Assembly: GCF_918797505.1 (NCBI RefSeq)
Contig: NC_092795.1
Coordinates: 56,580,916-56,644,915, forward strand
DNA: 64,000 nucleotides
Direction: 5' to 3'
DNA from: Bemisia tabaci
Taxonomy: Eukaryota > Arthropoda > Insecta > Hemiptera > Aleyrodidae
Shown: piece after piece, positions 11,039 through 21,795 of the stretch
How the letters are laid out: each line of letters begins with the position of its first letter
Numbering within the stretch: the stretch's first letter is position 1
Made by a program: the position numbers and the translations under genes
Notes under the pieces: model-generated
The model's database searches: none
Seen by the model: the letters and a program-made list of their open reading frames with translations, nothing else
Told to the model about the DNA's origin: nothing

Positions 11039-11058
11039 TAGCCCCCCCCCCCCCCCCC
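10617..11058. repeat. Extreme C-rich low-complexity tract
   Basis: From about 10790 nearly every base is C with scattered A, including uninterrupted C runs above 20 (for example around 10830 and 11005-11037). The preceding 170 bp is rich in ctag and ccctag. The glycine-rich minus-strand frames are products of this composition. A misassembled or poorly called segment is possible. Confidence 0.8.
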
Positions 11059-11157
11059 AATAACGGCCCGCCCGAATTTTTCTTTGTGTCGCTTGTCGCA
11101 TCGCATCGCCACCGTTGGGATGAGTTTCCGGAGCACGGAGTGATCAGATTGGCGCGA

Positions 11158-11436
11158 CGCACAGTGATCGAGTCAATTAGAGAGATCGGATATGAAATTT
11201 TGGACTGAAACCGCAAATTTGGATGTTTCTTTCGTCACATTTTAAATTAAAAGGGGTGAAAGAAGAAAGAAAGAAGAAAGAAGAAAAGTTTACGAGGAAA
11301 CCAGTGAAACCACTTCTGGCACCTCAAAGTGAAGAAAATTTTACGAGGAAACCAGTGAAACCACTTCTGGCACCTCAAAGTTTTGTATAAACAGAGTTAG
11401 GAGCTTTAAAAGTTTCCAAATTTTGTCCGACCTCAC
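11158..11436. mobile_element. MITE family E, inverted copy with an internal 51-bp duplication
   Basis: Left end cgcacagtgatcgagtcaat, right end truncated at gtccgacctcacgc. A segment beginning tacgaggaaaccagtgaaac occurs twice with 51-bp spacing (11291 and 11342), and an aagaag microsatellite precedes it. Confidence 0.65.
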
Positions 11437-11544
11437 GCTGTTATTTGATATATTGCTCACCTCCTTCGCCCATCGCAACCATCCGCTTACACGAATGGGA
11501 TCTCTCTTTGTCTACTTTGTCAATCAATTCCAATAATCGACCCG
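11437..11544. mobile_element. MITE family F, right-half fragment
   Basis: Carries cctccttcgcccatcgcaac and the terminus caataatcgacccg followed by CTG, as in full copies. It directly abuts the truncated family E copy. Confidence 0.6.
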
Positions 11545-11946
11545 CTGTGCGACATGTTACTTTGTCGGGACTTTTCCTCGTCCTGACATCAGAGCCGCTT
11601 GTAAGCGCCGTGTTACAAACAACAGATTCTACCGGGACTTTGTAAGACAATGCGTTAAGTTGAAGTTATTTTCCGGGATTCGCAAGCTGAGAATTCGGTT
11701 TTCGACGACTCGAAATTGCACCGCATGCCGATGAAAAGATTACAGAGAAGTTCAATGCCCATGAGTGGAATTAAGGGGGAGGTTACCGCCTCGTCCCAGA
11801 CATGTCTACTCGGCCTCCTTGACGAAATAAGAATGGATACCGAAGTCTGGCACCACCCCTATAACCCCTAGGATTCTTGCCCTTTTGAAGTTTTGGGGAT
11901 TCTCAAAAGGCGTTTCCTTTGAATTGGGGGCACTCAAAAGTTCAAT

Positions 11947-12196
11947 TGAACGTATTTATGCTAAAAGGAACTATATGCATAGGGCAGTGGCGTGGCGTGA
12001 ATTGCGATATATCGATTGTTGTCTCATTTAAACCTATGAAAAGAGATCGATTATCAGGGTGTTCGCAGCGAACACCTTAGTAATCGATTCTTTACCATAG
12101 CTTCAAATGGCGAGATATCGATAATCGATTATTCACGCCACGCCACTGGCATAGGGTTTGCGTGCAAAATAGTTCCTTTTAGCATAAATACGTCCA
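11947..12196. mobile_element. MITE family A (short subfamily) interrupted by family X
   Basis: Ends tgaacgtatttatgctaaaa and ttagcataaatacgtcca flanked by AT on both sides (11945-11946, 12197-12198). Without the 164-bp insertion and its duplication it would be about 78 bp, as at 6553-6630. Confidence 0.85.
11985..12148. mobile_element. hAT-like MITE family X, nested, 8-bp duplication
   Basis: Inverted ends cagtggcgtggcgtg and cacgccacgccactg. Flanked by gcataggg at 11977-11984 and 12149-12156, an exact 8-bp duplication of family A sequence. CAG-type termini with 8-bp duplications are hallmarks of the hAT superfamily. The interior contains two TATCGATT-like cores and a central gttcgcagcgaac palindrome. 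Confidence 0.9.
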
Positions 12197-12292
12197 ATTC
12201 GCCGTCTCAATCCGTTTAAAATTTTTTGGGGTGATGCTCGGAGCCGGTGGTGCTTGGATCACCCCGTGTTGCATTCCTGTCATCGTTGAAAT

Positions 12293-12521
12293 GGGACTGC
12301 GTTCGGCAGAAAAGAACGAAGCCACATCATTATTGCCAAACTTAAGTGGACAATTCAATTTTTTACAAGAGAACGCTCGTGCAGATTCTTTTCAAAATTT
12401 TGGGGAATCTGATAAAATTCAATAAAAATTGCGGAAAAATCTGCACGACCGTTTTCATGTAAAAAATTGAATTGCCCGATTTTTGGCAATAGCTGACGTG
12501 GCTTGGTTCCTTTCTGCCCCC
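12293..12521. mobile_element. MITE family V
   Basis: Inverted ends gcagaaaagaacgaagccac and gtggcttggttcctttctgc, with attgccaaac / tttttggcaatag and gtgcagatt / aatctgcac further in. Copies also at 43223-43475 and 45139-45389. Confidence 0.75.
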
Positions 12522-13562
12522 TGCAAAATAATGTAATGATACGTAATCATAATCATTATGCAAAAAAAAAATATTTTTTTTTTTTTTTTTTCCCCAAACA
12601 ATTATTTTATTTGTTAAATGACACAGTAGAATGATACGTGACAGGGTATCACCTGAAGGCCTAAGTTTACATATTATTAGTTTTTAAAGATCCTATTTAC
12701 AATTTTTTGATTATTCCCCTGTCCCATGGAAGCTTATTGTCTAGTTACTTAAGTTCTAATTGGTTTCTCGAAGATCCTCTGTCTTCTTTTCGCTTTAGTT
12801 GTTTTTGTTTGTCCCGGAATTGCCTTGAGGTGGCCTGTCTTCGGGTGAGGAGGAGGGTTGGCAACTATCGTCATCCTTTTCTTGATTAAGTGCATGTTGT
12901 TTTCCCTGTAGTGTGTTCTTGACGTATGCATGTATTAGTGTCCATTTTTTGCAAAAAAAAAAATATTGAACTTTCGGTAAAAACCTGAAAAATCTACGGT
13001 TGAAATCTCAGCATTCACTCGGCAATTATCCGATACGATAGCGGCTATCCCGATAGTGGAGGGTCGACGAGGCATCTCGTATCTAGTTCAATGAGTGCAT
13101 CGGCGGGGGCGGGGGTGGGGGAGTCGGAGTTGGATGCGCGGAAGGACGCGGGATGGGCATGAAGTCATAAACTCATAACCTCATAACCGCGGTGGTCGCG
13201 ACGCTGGCCGCAGTTGAGCAAGAGCGACGCGCTGCTTTCGGCTCCAGCGCGACAAACGGACGGACGCGCGTCGCGTCGCTGACCCAATTTCCTCTCATTA
13301 AAAAATGCTTCATATCCCGGCCCGGCCGCGCGGTCCGATTCCGACTCCGGCCACCGTTGCCGTCCGCTGGGACGCAATCGGCCGATCCCGGCAAAGTATC
13401 TTTATCGAGAGAGCATGGACGCTAGATCCCATGGAGACCCTCAGGATCCTGAAAATTGGCGGTGACTGATGAGACCGAAGACCAAGAGAGACCCTCCACT
13501 GGTCTCTTGGTGACAGGTGGAAACTTTTACTTTTAGTGATTAAACACATCCTCATGGACAAT
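12522..13562. other. Intronic stretch with homopolymers and a CpG-rich patch
   Basis: A run of A then T at about 12561-12591, AT-rich sequence to 13010, then GC-rich 13090-13400 with open frames on both strands. No exon recognised. Confidence 0.4.
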
Positions 13563-13686
13563 TGGACGTATTTCTGTCAAACGGAACTATGTGCATTAAG
13601 ACATGAGCCCTGAGACCCATAAGAATATGCGCATAACAGGGCTCACGTCATAATGCACATAGTTCCGTTTGATAGAAATATGTCCA
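13563..13686. mobile_element. MITE family A, long subfamily, 2-bp duplication
   Basis: Ends tggacgtatttctgtcaaac and tttgatagaaatatgtcca; inner core catgagccctg / cagggctcacgt. Flanked by AT at 13561-13562 and 13687-13688. Confidence 0.85.
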
Positions 13687-13772
13687 ATTTTAATTGAGTA
13701 ACAATCATCGCCCTTTTTTGAGGCGTTGGCCTATCTGCTATAGGTGCCTGATGAGACAATTCGGGTGACGAA

Positions 13773-13926
13773 AAGGGCTGGACACGCGTTCAAATTGAAG
13801 CTTCAAAGCGGTGGCTGTTTGGTCAAGTGTTGCGCATCGATGCGTCAAAATAGAACACATCGATGGCAACACTTGGCTGAACAGCCACCACTTTGAAGCT
13901 TCAATTTGAACGTGTGTCCAGCCCTT
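13773..13926. mobile_element. Palindromic element T
   Basis: Two arms of about 70 bp: aagggctggacac at the left, its complement at the right, both containing gttcaaattgaagcttcaaa. One copy in the window; no clear duplication. Confidence 0.7.
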
Positions 13927-14750
13927 AGTGTGTCGAGAAAGTTTGCCAAACTTGGGTATGTTTGCAAAACGAAACACCCAAAACGTTTATTCCGCAAAAT
14001 TGGTTTAAAATCTAAGTAAGAAGTAATCTACGAAAATCTAAATAGAATCTAGGAAGAAGGTCTAAATGCGTATACAGGATGATCCAAGGCTATGCCGCCG
14101 GACTGCAGAAGCGTCTCCTTGGATCAAAATAAGACTTTCCTCTTCCCAGAAATGTTTTCCATGGAGAGCGTTTTATCGACCGATGAATCGTCCGCTGGAA
14201 ACAAACGCATTTTAAACCAAACAACAATCGCGTAAACGCAACAGAAACCGAGTTAACATCCGCGGTTATTGAGCGCGTTTTCGGACGGCTCAAATCTGAG
14301 CGCGCGGCTGCGGCTGTCAATCAGCCTCAGCGCTCCCGCGCGGAGCATTAGCCAGAGCCGGAAATTAAAATATGAGAGGACCCCCGTCCCCCCTCGTCCC
14401 CCGCGGGACCCCCTCGTTTCCTCTCTGGTGATTTAATTTCTGGCGCCTCTCCTCGCTGGCTCCCCCGGTAAGTGTTCGGGGATCCACGGAGTCTCCTGAG
14501 TGTGAAATTTCCATCGATTTCCTGCCAGGGCACCGGCGTTGCTGATTGATGAGAGCTCGGTATCGAAATTTCAGCCTTTCGGTATTTCAGTCGTTAATCG
14601 TCGGAGAGGTAGCGAAAGTTCCGGGGTAAACGGGCCCTGCAAGAGAGTGCTCGTTTTGGAGCGGCGCTGAGAGGGGGGTCGGAGCTAGAGGGACTCGAAA
14701 AGCTGTGCGGAATTTCGTCCTACGACGTGAAAGTCATCATTAGGCGAATT
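13927..14750. other. Intronic stretch without recognised features
   Basis: Mixed composition, GC-rich at 14340-14480. A donor-like gtaagt at about 14468 on + has no paired acceptor with an open frame that I trust. Confidence 0.35.
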
Positions 14751-15254
14751 GAGATGTTGCATGTGTGAGGGATTTGCGATTTGACTGTTGATTCTTACGT
14801 AAAAGTTCGCGAGAAACACGATGGTGCCACTGATTTTCTCTGAAATCATCTCCCAAGCTCAAAAAAAGCTCTCAAAGTGAGGCCAAAATGGAGGGGATAT
14901 CCCGCCCTACCCTGAGAGTCCACCTCTACATCAAGACAAACTCTCCATGCAAAGATAGGGAGCAAATACATTTATTAGCAGTGATGCTGTGTTTTCAGTT
15001 TTAGAGTCCCTAAATGAAGTGGCAGCCCTGTCAATGTATTTGCTCCCTATCTTTGCATGGAGAGTTTGTTTTGATGTAGAGGTGGACTCTCAGGGTAGGG
15101 CGGGATATCCCCTCCATTTTGGCCTCACTTTGAGAGTTTTTTATGAGCTTGGGAGTTGATTTCAGAGAAAACCAGTGGCACCATCGTGTTTCTCGCGAAC
15201 TTTTACATAAGAATCAACAGTCAAATCGCAAATCCCTCACACTTGCAACATCTC
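14751..15254. mobile_element. Long inverted-repeat element U
   Basis: Arms 14751-14972 and 15033-15254 are exact-length complements (222 bp each, no indels) with about 7 mismatches, near 97% identity, around a 60-bp loop. Ends gagatgttgca / tgcaacatctc. Transcribed as intron it would fold into a very stable hairpin. No duplication defined and no other copy seen. Confidence 0.85.
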
Positions 15255-16054
15255 CATTACATGCGCAACAATTTGCTTCATCATCACTGCTGTCTTGATT
15301 GCTGTCACAGGTTGAAAATTTTCCTCCGAGGATCGATATTTCGAGCTCCCGTTTTTCTTCCCTTCTCCTTTTGCTCTCGATACACTGCCTCATTTCACGA
15401 GGGAAACTGGTTAGCTACACCTATAATCGCGACTTCCGCAAGATTGTGACGAAAATCGCCCCCCCCCCCCCTCCCCCTTCGTCCTGCATTCTAGTGAGGA
15501 AATTATGGCATGGTTAGGTGGTCAGCCAATGGCGATGGACATGACGCGGGCGCAACGCGGCGTTAGGCGTCCTGAACGATGACGACGGCGACATGCACGT
15601 ATTTTCCGAGAAACCGAGAATGACCGCCTCGAAAACGGTTCGCGACCGTTCGCGTCCGGTTGTGCTCAAAGAGCGTGCGTTCTCACACACTCCATCCTTC
15701 AAAGTTTGAGTTCCTCGTCCTCGAGTTAGGTTGGCAACATGACACGACGGTGATCTGAGGGCCAATGAACTGATTTTTGGGGCTGCGCAAGCATCACAGA
15801 AATTGGCTCTGCGGACTGATTATTCGAATTGATAGACGAAGCTATAGACAAAGATAGCATAGGGAGTATGGAGCGATTCTATTGGTCGCAACTGGTGGTT
15901 CTATATGGATCTATATGGAACACGGAGCGTTCGATTCCAGCCACTTGAATTTTTTCCAGCAGAGCACGGCCAAACTTCACGCGTGCCCGGGCGAGAAGTC
16001 AGGTGGAAAGCAGGAGAAAAATCATAATCGGGGAAAGTGAATCCCGACCCGAAG
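15255..16054. other. Intronic stretch with a family F fragment
   Basis: 15812-15905 is the left part of family F (ctg then cggactgattattcgaattg, tagacaaagatagcataggg). A C run lies at 15461-15470. No exon recognised. Confidence 0.5.
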
Positions 16055-16306
16055 CTGCCATGCTAAGGAAAAACGCCGTATGAGCCTTTAGACGTTGCCA
16101 CATTTCTTTTAGTAAATCACGAATTTTCGGGAAAATTTGTAAATATTTTTCTTCCAATTTTGCAGAGAATTTTGTTCGCAGTTTCATCTAAAATTTCGGA
16201 AAATTTCGAGGGAAAATATCCGTAGCTTTCCTTAAAAATGAACATTTTATCGAAGGAAATTTGGCAACTCTCGAGTGTTCATACGGCGTTTTTCCTCAGG
16301 AAGGCA
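16055..16306. mobile_element. MITE family B, full copy
   Basis: Left end ctgccatgctaaggaaaaac, right end gtttttcctcaggaaggcag, with aaggaaatttggcaactctc next to the right end. 252 bp. Confidence 0.8.
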
Positions 16307-17482
16307 GAATGGCTGAGTCGCCTCGGGGGAGTCGCGCTTATCGAGCGGCCATCCATCACGAAAGGAGGGCGCGCCGCCCGAGATGGGAACAGGGAGCCAT
16401 TCTTCCCGCTTTTCCCCGTTCCCGGTGCCCCGATTTCGGTTTTCACAACACTCCGCGTTTCACCGGCGTTGGCGGGGGGGGGGGGGGCAGGCAGGAGAGA
16501 TTTGTAGCCGGGAGCGGCAATTACAAAAAAAGGAAGGGGTCTTCCGCCGGGGGCCCGGCCCCCGAGCTCCGAGTTTCCGGCCGCGCTCCGAGTAGCACCG
16601 CTTCGCAACTATCGCACGCCGAGGTTGATCTTGTTGAATGAGCTGGAAAAAACCAGCGCGCGGAAAAAGCGCGGATTTTGAAGCACGTAGTTTCCACGAC
16701 GCAGAAATGTAAAGGTTGCAACGTTGAGTCAGACCATTCAATTTTTACTGCAATATAAGCGTGTGGCTTCTGTCCTAAATTTTGTTAATTTTGGTGTGTA
16801 GTCAGAGGAAAAGTTGGTCTTCTTGAATGAGGTGGAAAAGTCAGGGCGTTTACCGCAAGTAAGGAAAAAGTACGGATACTTTGACAAGGTACGGAGTTTT
16901 AATTCTGCACCGTCGTATGGTTAGCTGCAAACCCCCCCCCCCCCCCCGCCCCCAATTCCTCTCCGGGTATGGGCTTTGGCCGTTCTACGCCAATCCGAAG
17001 CTCACGGCTGTTCCCGCGGTTACGTAAAACGAGAAAGCATGGTGCCACCCCTGATCGGCGACCGGGATTCCGATTTCGGAGTTGCCTCGTCGAGGGTCTG
17101 CTGCGGCTGGAGGCCGGGACTTCCTAGTTGGCCGGGGGCAATGACCAAAGTGTTGGCCGCGGGCGGGGGGGGGGGGGGGCGGCCGGGGCTGGAATGCACT
17201 CGGTGGAGAAAACTGATAGATAGCCAATTGGCGTAACGCGCTAACGCGGGTTCGGGGCGAACGGCGAACGTCGAACGTGAACGTGCATGGCGTTGCGGCG
17301 GGCAACACATGGCCGCGGCTCCACCGCGCACCGCACATAAATTCCCCCGTTCCAATCACACTTGCGACAGCTACTGTAACACGGTAACGCGCCACGTTGT
17401 CACATCCATACGATCATTTTCCAACATTTTCAGTTCCTGACTACGAGCTAGGAAATTTTGGCTAGCAACTTCAGGACCGATA
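16307..17482. other. Intronic stretch with CpG-rich and homopolymer patches
   Basis: G run at about 16471-16486, C run at about 16931-16947, G run at about 17165-17179. Several open frames appear on both strands in the GC-rich parts; none resembles a family. Confidence 0.4.
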
Positions 17483-17774
17483 TAGGGTTGTCACAAAATT
17501 AAGAAAATGAAATTCCCTCACACTTCTCTAATTTCCTGACACCTCTGAGTAAAATTCCCTTTAAACATGCCATACCTCCAAAAAGGCATAATTTAAAAGT
17601 TTCTAGGCAAAATGTGTTACTCTAAACGTCAAATCCACTCTAAAAAACTATTAAAGGTAAATTGGCAATTTTTCCGTAACATTTTCGTCACTTTCCCTGA
17701 CATTTCCAGGTATGGTCTCTGACTTTTGAAAAATCCCTGACAATTCCCGGTTTTCTCTGCCTGTAGCAACCCTG
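17483..17774. mobile_element. MITE family H (CAGGGTTGCCA ends)
   Basis: Left tagggttgtcacaaaatt, right ctgtagcaaccctg; the interior repeats ttccctgac-type motifs. Flanks contain gata(ta) on both sides, compatible with a 6-bp duplication if the left CA was lost. Confidence 0.7.
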
Positions 17775-18547
17775 GATATAGACTACAATTTTCGAGGTTT
17801 CCGGGTCAAAATTGGGCCAAAATTTCCAGATTTTTTCTTCCATGCATTTGCAAAGAGTTGAGGAAAATTTACACACAAAAGAAAAGTCCCCCTTCCACAG
17901 ATCCGGTCACATATCTATTGAGCTTTGCTAATGAACAGAGCAGACGATTGAGGCGATTGATTTGAGTCATCAAAAAATGTTGAGAGAACTACCAACTGGA
18001 TTCATGACAAAATTCTATCGTGACTTAAAAATTACGCCTTTTTCTTACGTTTTTTCTGACTTTTCAATATTTTGTCATCCTAACTCCGTCGCGGAGAGTT
18101 CCGGACGCTGGAGCCGTAGCTTCGTAGCTTCGATTGCTCCGGGTTCTAGGTAAGTACGGTTTCCAGGGCCGGTGTTTTTATTCCAGTGCTTGTATTTTGA
18201 CGCCGGTTTAGGATCTACATGGATCGTTCAAACGTCCCTTGCCGATTAGATTTCATTTCGGTGGAAAAGGATAAAATAAATACTTTTTCGATGGCTAAAT
18301 AAAGTAAAAAAATGAAAGTGGCAGCGTAAGCGAGGTGGTGCCAAGACATGGTGCAGCAGTGCATCGCGGAATGGAGTGTCTGGCTCTGGTTGGTCACTTG
18401 GCAGCCGCAACACAACGCAAAGCCAATGCTCCCCGATGAGGTTGCCACAAATCCCATGAAACTTTCGCAGTCGAGCATAATATTGATTCAAAGAAAACAC
18501 TTGCCCGGAGTTACAATAACCTCTTACACGGATAAAAAATATAGTTA
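17775..18547. other. Intronic stretch with one donor-like site on +
   Basis: 18148-18154 reads tag|gtaagta on the + strand after a short open frame, but no acceptor or family supports an exon. Nothing else recognised. Confidence 0.3.
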
Positions 18548-18793
18548 CAGGTTGTCTAGTTTTTTTTTCCATTTGGGGAAGTCCTGATGAAATCCTGATT
18601 TTCCTGATTTTTGACTGCTAAACCCTGATTTCATAATTTTTCCAAATCCTGATTTTTGACAGAGAAACTTTAGCTTCACAGGTCAATTTTTCTTAATTCT
18701 TCTTTTCTTTTCTTTCTTTCTTCTTCTGGTCTCACGACCGATTTTTCCTAAAATCCTGATGGAATCGGGAAAATCCTGATACTAGACACCCTG
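18548..18793. mobile_element. MITE family K (CAGGGTGTC clan)
   Basis: Left caggttgtctag, right ctagacaccctg. The interior repeats aaatcctgat-type motifs at least six times. Copy at 22311-22592. Confidence 0.8.
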
Positions 18794-19576
18794 CCTTAGT
18801 AATCAGTAGATTTGGGGTAAGTTCATCAGAAAGGAACCAACCCACATTAAGTTGAAACTGATAAAAAGAGGTTTGAAGTTAAATTCATGAATAAAGCTCG
18901 ATGTAGAAAATGAACTTTAACACCTTTTTTCATAAACTAATTTCGTTTTTTCGACTTTCAGGTTTTTCCGGGAGAAAATAAACGACTCGTGGAACTCGTG
19001 AACATTCTTAACTTAAGTTTTTCGAAAAAAAAGGTTGGTTCCCCTCTGGTAAACTCGGTCCATTTCTGAATACACACCCGATCCCCAGATTATGCAGTCT
19101 ATTTGACTACTAAAATTTTCCCTATCTCTGTTTAGTTATTTCCCCCGAAAAATACACTACTGTTTCACTTCAAATTTCTACAATATGAACCAATTTCCAG
19201 CCACATCTTTCTCCGAAACGTGTTACTTCCGGCGAGCTCACATCGGTTGCCATGATATTGCGGCAGCTGATGGGACACGGCCACCGAAGGGGCGACGGGC
19301 GATTGTGACCGTTGTAAAGGGGAAATTGAGCATTCGGTGGCCGGCGCGAAGCCGCGGACTCCACCATCACGATGGCCGTTGCCGCGGCCGATAGCACGTT
19401 CCTTTCCGCATCTCTGCGTTTCCCAGCGACCGGCCGAGTGGCGAGTACCGGAATTCCAGCCGCCGGCCGGTCGTCACGTTCCCGGCGCCCACGGACCCCC
19501 CCCCCCCCTCCATCCATCCCGACGCCCAGAGCTGATCAGCGCCGGCAACCCAGTTTTCCCGCTGGCTCGCAGCCCG
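18794..19576. other. Intronic stretch without recognised features
   Basis: AT-rich to 19190, GC-rich 19220-19560 with a C run near 19497. agaaaggaaccaacccacat at about 18830 may be a family V remnant. Confidence 0.35.
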
Positions 19577-19679
19577 AGAAAATACATAGAAAAATCCAAT
19601 CGAAGGGTCGTACTCATGAGCCTACAGGGTGTCTACCAGTTATAAAGAACCGAAATTGGGGACTTTTAGGGGTGTTGTT

Positions 19680-19717
<38 letters not shown>

Positions 19718-20273
19718 AAATCGAAGTCTTTTTTCGCCGAAATAGTATAGGGAAAGGGAGCCAGTTAGAGCGTTAAAAGGCGTATTTTATACGACTAATT
19801 TTACAAGTCATGTTGAGGGAAAATACATGGAAAAATCCACTCGAAGGGTCGTACTCATAAGCCTTAACAGGGTGTCTACCAGTTATAAAAAACCAAATTT
19901 GGGAACTTTTAGGGGTGTTTTTTTTTTCTTTTTTCTTTTTTTTTTAAAGAAAATCGAGGTCTTTTTTCCCCGAAATAGTATAGGGAAAGGGAGCCAGTTA
20001 GAGCATTAAAAGGCGTATTTTATACGACTAATTTTACAAGTCATGTTGAACCGATGAAAACATACGAAAAACCAAGCAACACTTTAGTTTTTCCGTTCCT
20101 GGTTATACCGAGCCGCCGCGGCTGGCGGGAAAATGTGAAAATGCCGGTGTTTAGGACGATTTTTGTCATTTTTTAGGGACCTGAACAAAAAAGTTGGGGA
20201 CTTTCGGGGATATCGGGGACACCCTTCCAAAATCGGGGACATTGGGGACTTTTGGGGACCGGTAGACACCCTG
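19577..20273. mobile_element. Element L (CAGGGTGTC clan) with a tandem 235-bp duplication of its left part
   Basis: Two direct copies start near 19577 and 19815, each with aaaaatcca.tcgaagggtc, cagggtgtctaccagttata (19625, 19868), a T-rich tract and gggaaagggagccagttaga. The T tract is 33 T at 19681-19713 in the first copy. The right terminus ccggtagacaccctg (to 20273) follows a stretch repeating ggggac. Confidence 0.75.
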
Positions 20274-20551
20274 CTTAACTGCTTAAGCAAGAACCTCCCG
20301 GGGGTTCCTGCTGGATGACCGAGTATGACCCAATGAGCTCATGTGTACGCGAGCATTCATAAATTATGTAGCGTTCTTTTTCAGCACTTTTGACCCCTAC
20401 CTCTTCCAACGGTTTGGTGACGTGGGTTCCTATCCTTTAACGCGTAAAAAAAATGGCGTTACACTTATCTAGACCCCTCTCTCCCCCTGAGGCGCTATGC
20501 AATTTATGGACGGACCCTAGAATTTGCTTGAAAGTAACGATGGAAGCTTAC

Positions 20552-20635
20552 CTGGATGTGGGTAGGAACATGGATCCATCGATGAACACCGAACCGGAGA
20601 GTAGCACGTACCAACACGTCGACAACTCCCCCGTG
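20552..20635 (-). CDS. Gef26: PDZ-GEF (Rap1 exchange factor) exon 3
   Basis: An 84-nt internal exon. The acceptor reads tttttgttacag| and the donor |gtaagc on the minus strand. It starts with one base completing the Tyr codon split by exon 2, then 27 codons, and ends with AG of the next codon. The product includes CWYVLLSGSVFIDGSMFL, the hallmark of the first cyclic-nucleotide-binding-like domain of PDZ-GEF proteins (vertebrate RAPGEF2/6, fly Gef26/dizzy), where a TCWY(I/V)LLSGSVFI block precedes a Ser-Phe-Gly-Lys-Arg segment. That next segment is not in the window. Family members activate Rap1 at the plasma membrane and adherens junctions. The N-terminal domain of this family is not generally thought to be a classical cAMP sensor. 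Identification rests on recall of the family sequence plus correct splice phase with exon 2. Confidence 0.93.
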
Positions 20636-20687
20636 CTGTAACAAAAACGCACACCGTCTTAAAAGTCACCCTTGGAGGGGATTCCAA

Positions 20688-20741
20688 AAAATAAATAAAT
20701 AAATAAATAAATAAATAAATGAATAAATAAAAATAAAATAA
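20688..20741. repeat. (AAAT)n microsatellite
   Basis: About 12 tetranucleotide units, aaataaataaat, with one g substitution, lying about 50-100 bp upstream of the exon 3 acceptor on the minus strand. Confidence 0.9.
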
Positions 20742-21058
20742 GATAAAACTTTAAAGGCGTGACTTACTTAGCAGCCTCAATAATGATAGTTCAAATTCGA
20801 TTCATAGGAGAACACGCCGACCATTGTCTCGTTTACATGGCCTATAATGGAACTATACATAGAGCTCCCTTCGCGCCTTTAACTGATTACCTGCTTACCT
20901 CTTTTGGAAAAAATGACTTAAATTTTCCGCCAAGAATATTACCTCATAAATTAAGAATAAAATTACTTAAATCGAGCAGATTTCAGCTTTTCATAAGCTC
21001 CATTCTTGTCGTCACATCGATGAAAGCTATTTGCTTTTAAATATAAGTATTATTTCTG

Positions 21059-21242
21059 CACGCAAAAAAATAGTCGGTGCTAATGACAGAACCTTCTGTT
21101 CACAGGGCTCCCGCACTTTTTTTGTTATACTTACAGAACTTTTCTGTTGTGAGGACAGAGTACTCTGTCCTCATAACGGCAACTTCTGTAGATGTAACAA
21201 AGAAAGTGCAGGAGCTCTATGAACAGAACTATTTTTTCAGTG
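21059..21242. mobile_element. Palindromic MITE Q3 (CAC-ended clan), 2-bp duplication
   Basis: Ends cacgcaaaaaaatag and attttttcagtg; arms contain agaac(c/t)ttctgtt, gacagagtactctgtcc and agtgcaggagctc / agggctcccgcact. Flanked by TG at 21057-21058 and 21243-21244. Confidence 0.8.
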
Positions 21243-21630
21243 TGCTCGATTCAAGAAAACTGCGTTGTTGACGGTGGATTCCATAATATTTCTGCTGAAG
21301 TCAAATCCCTTTTCCTAGCTTATCGTTGGTTCACTGACTTACATCAGATCTTGGCTCTGCATACTTGCAGAAAGACCTTTTAACGCCTCTCAAATTCTCT
21401 GGAAAGTTGACATGCAAGAAATTAAGCCCAACTCACGCGGTGTAACTCTTCATTCAACTTTTCTTTCAACTTTATTGGATGAAAGTTTTCACTTCGTAAT
21501 TTAAATAGGAGAAATTTCCATTCGCAATAGAGTTGGAGGAAAAGTCAAATGAAAAATTGAACTGTTAGAATTAGTCTTAGAACATTAAAATTCTCTAACA
21601 CTGGGGGCGTATATAAGTTATCGGAGGAAT

Positions 21631-21795
21631 CAGTGGCGTGGCGAGAATTGCTGTGCATCGATTGTTGTGCCATTTAAACCTATGGTAAAGAATCGATTGT
21701 CGAGGTGTTCGCTGCGAACATCCTGTTTATCGATCCTTTTCTATAGGTTTAAATGGCATAAAAATCGATATATCGCAAGCCACGCCACGCCACTG
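21631..21795. mobile_element. hAT-like MITE family X, 8-bp duplication
   Basis: Ends cagtggcgtggcg and cgccacgccactg. Exact 8-bp duplication ggaggaat at 21623-21630 and 21796-21803. Same size class (165 bp) as the nested copy at 11985-12148. Confidence 0.92.

Larger units (their letters stand above)
1..20551 (-). other. Gef26: Gef26 intron 3 (partial; downstream end outside window)
   Basis: The sequence below the exon 3 donor (GT on the minus strand at 20551-20550) should be intron. I looked on the minus strand for the next expected family block (a frame completing Ser then Phe-Gly-Lys-Arg, followed by an acidic Asp-Glu-Asn-Glu stretch) and did not find it, so the intron is probably at least 20.5 kb. 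It is filled by the MITEs and tandem repeats listed separately. Confidence 0.6.

Noticed and set aside
10723..11216. Glycine-rich minus-strand proteins
   Set aside because: Direct product of the C-homopolymer island; no other coding evidence.
18090..18160. Exon ending at a strong gtaagta donor on +
   Set aside because: No acceptor or recognisable peptide, and it lies inside a minus-strand intron.
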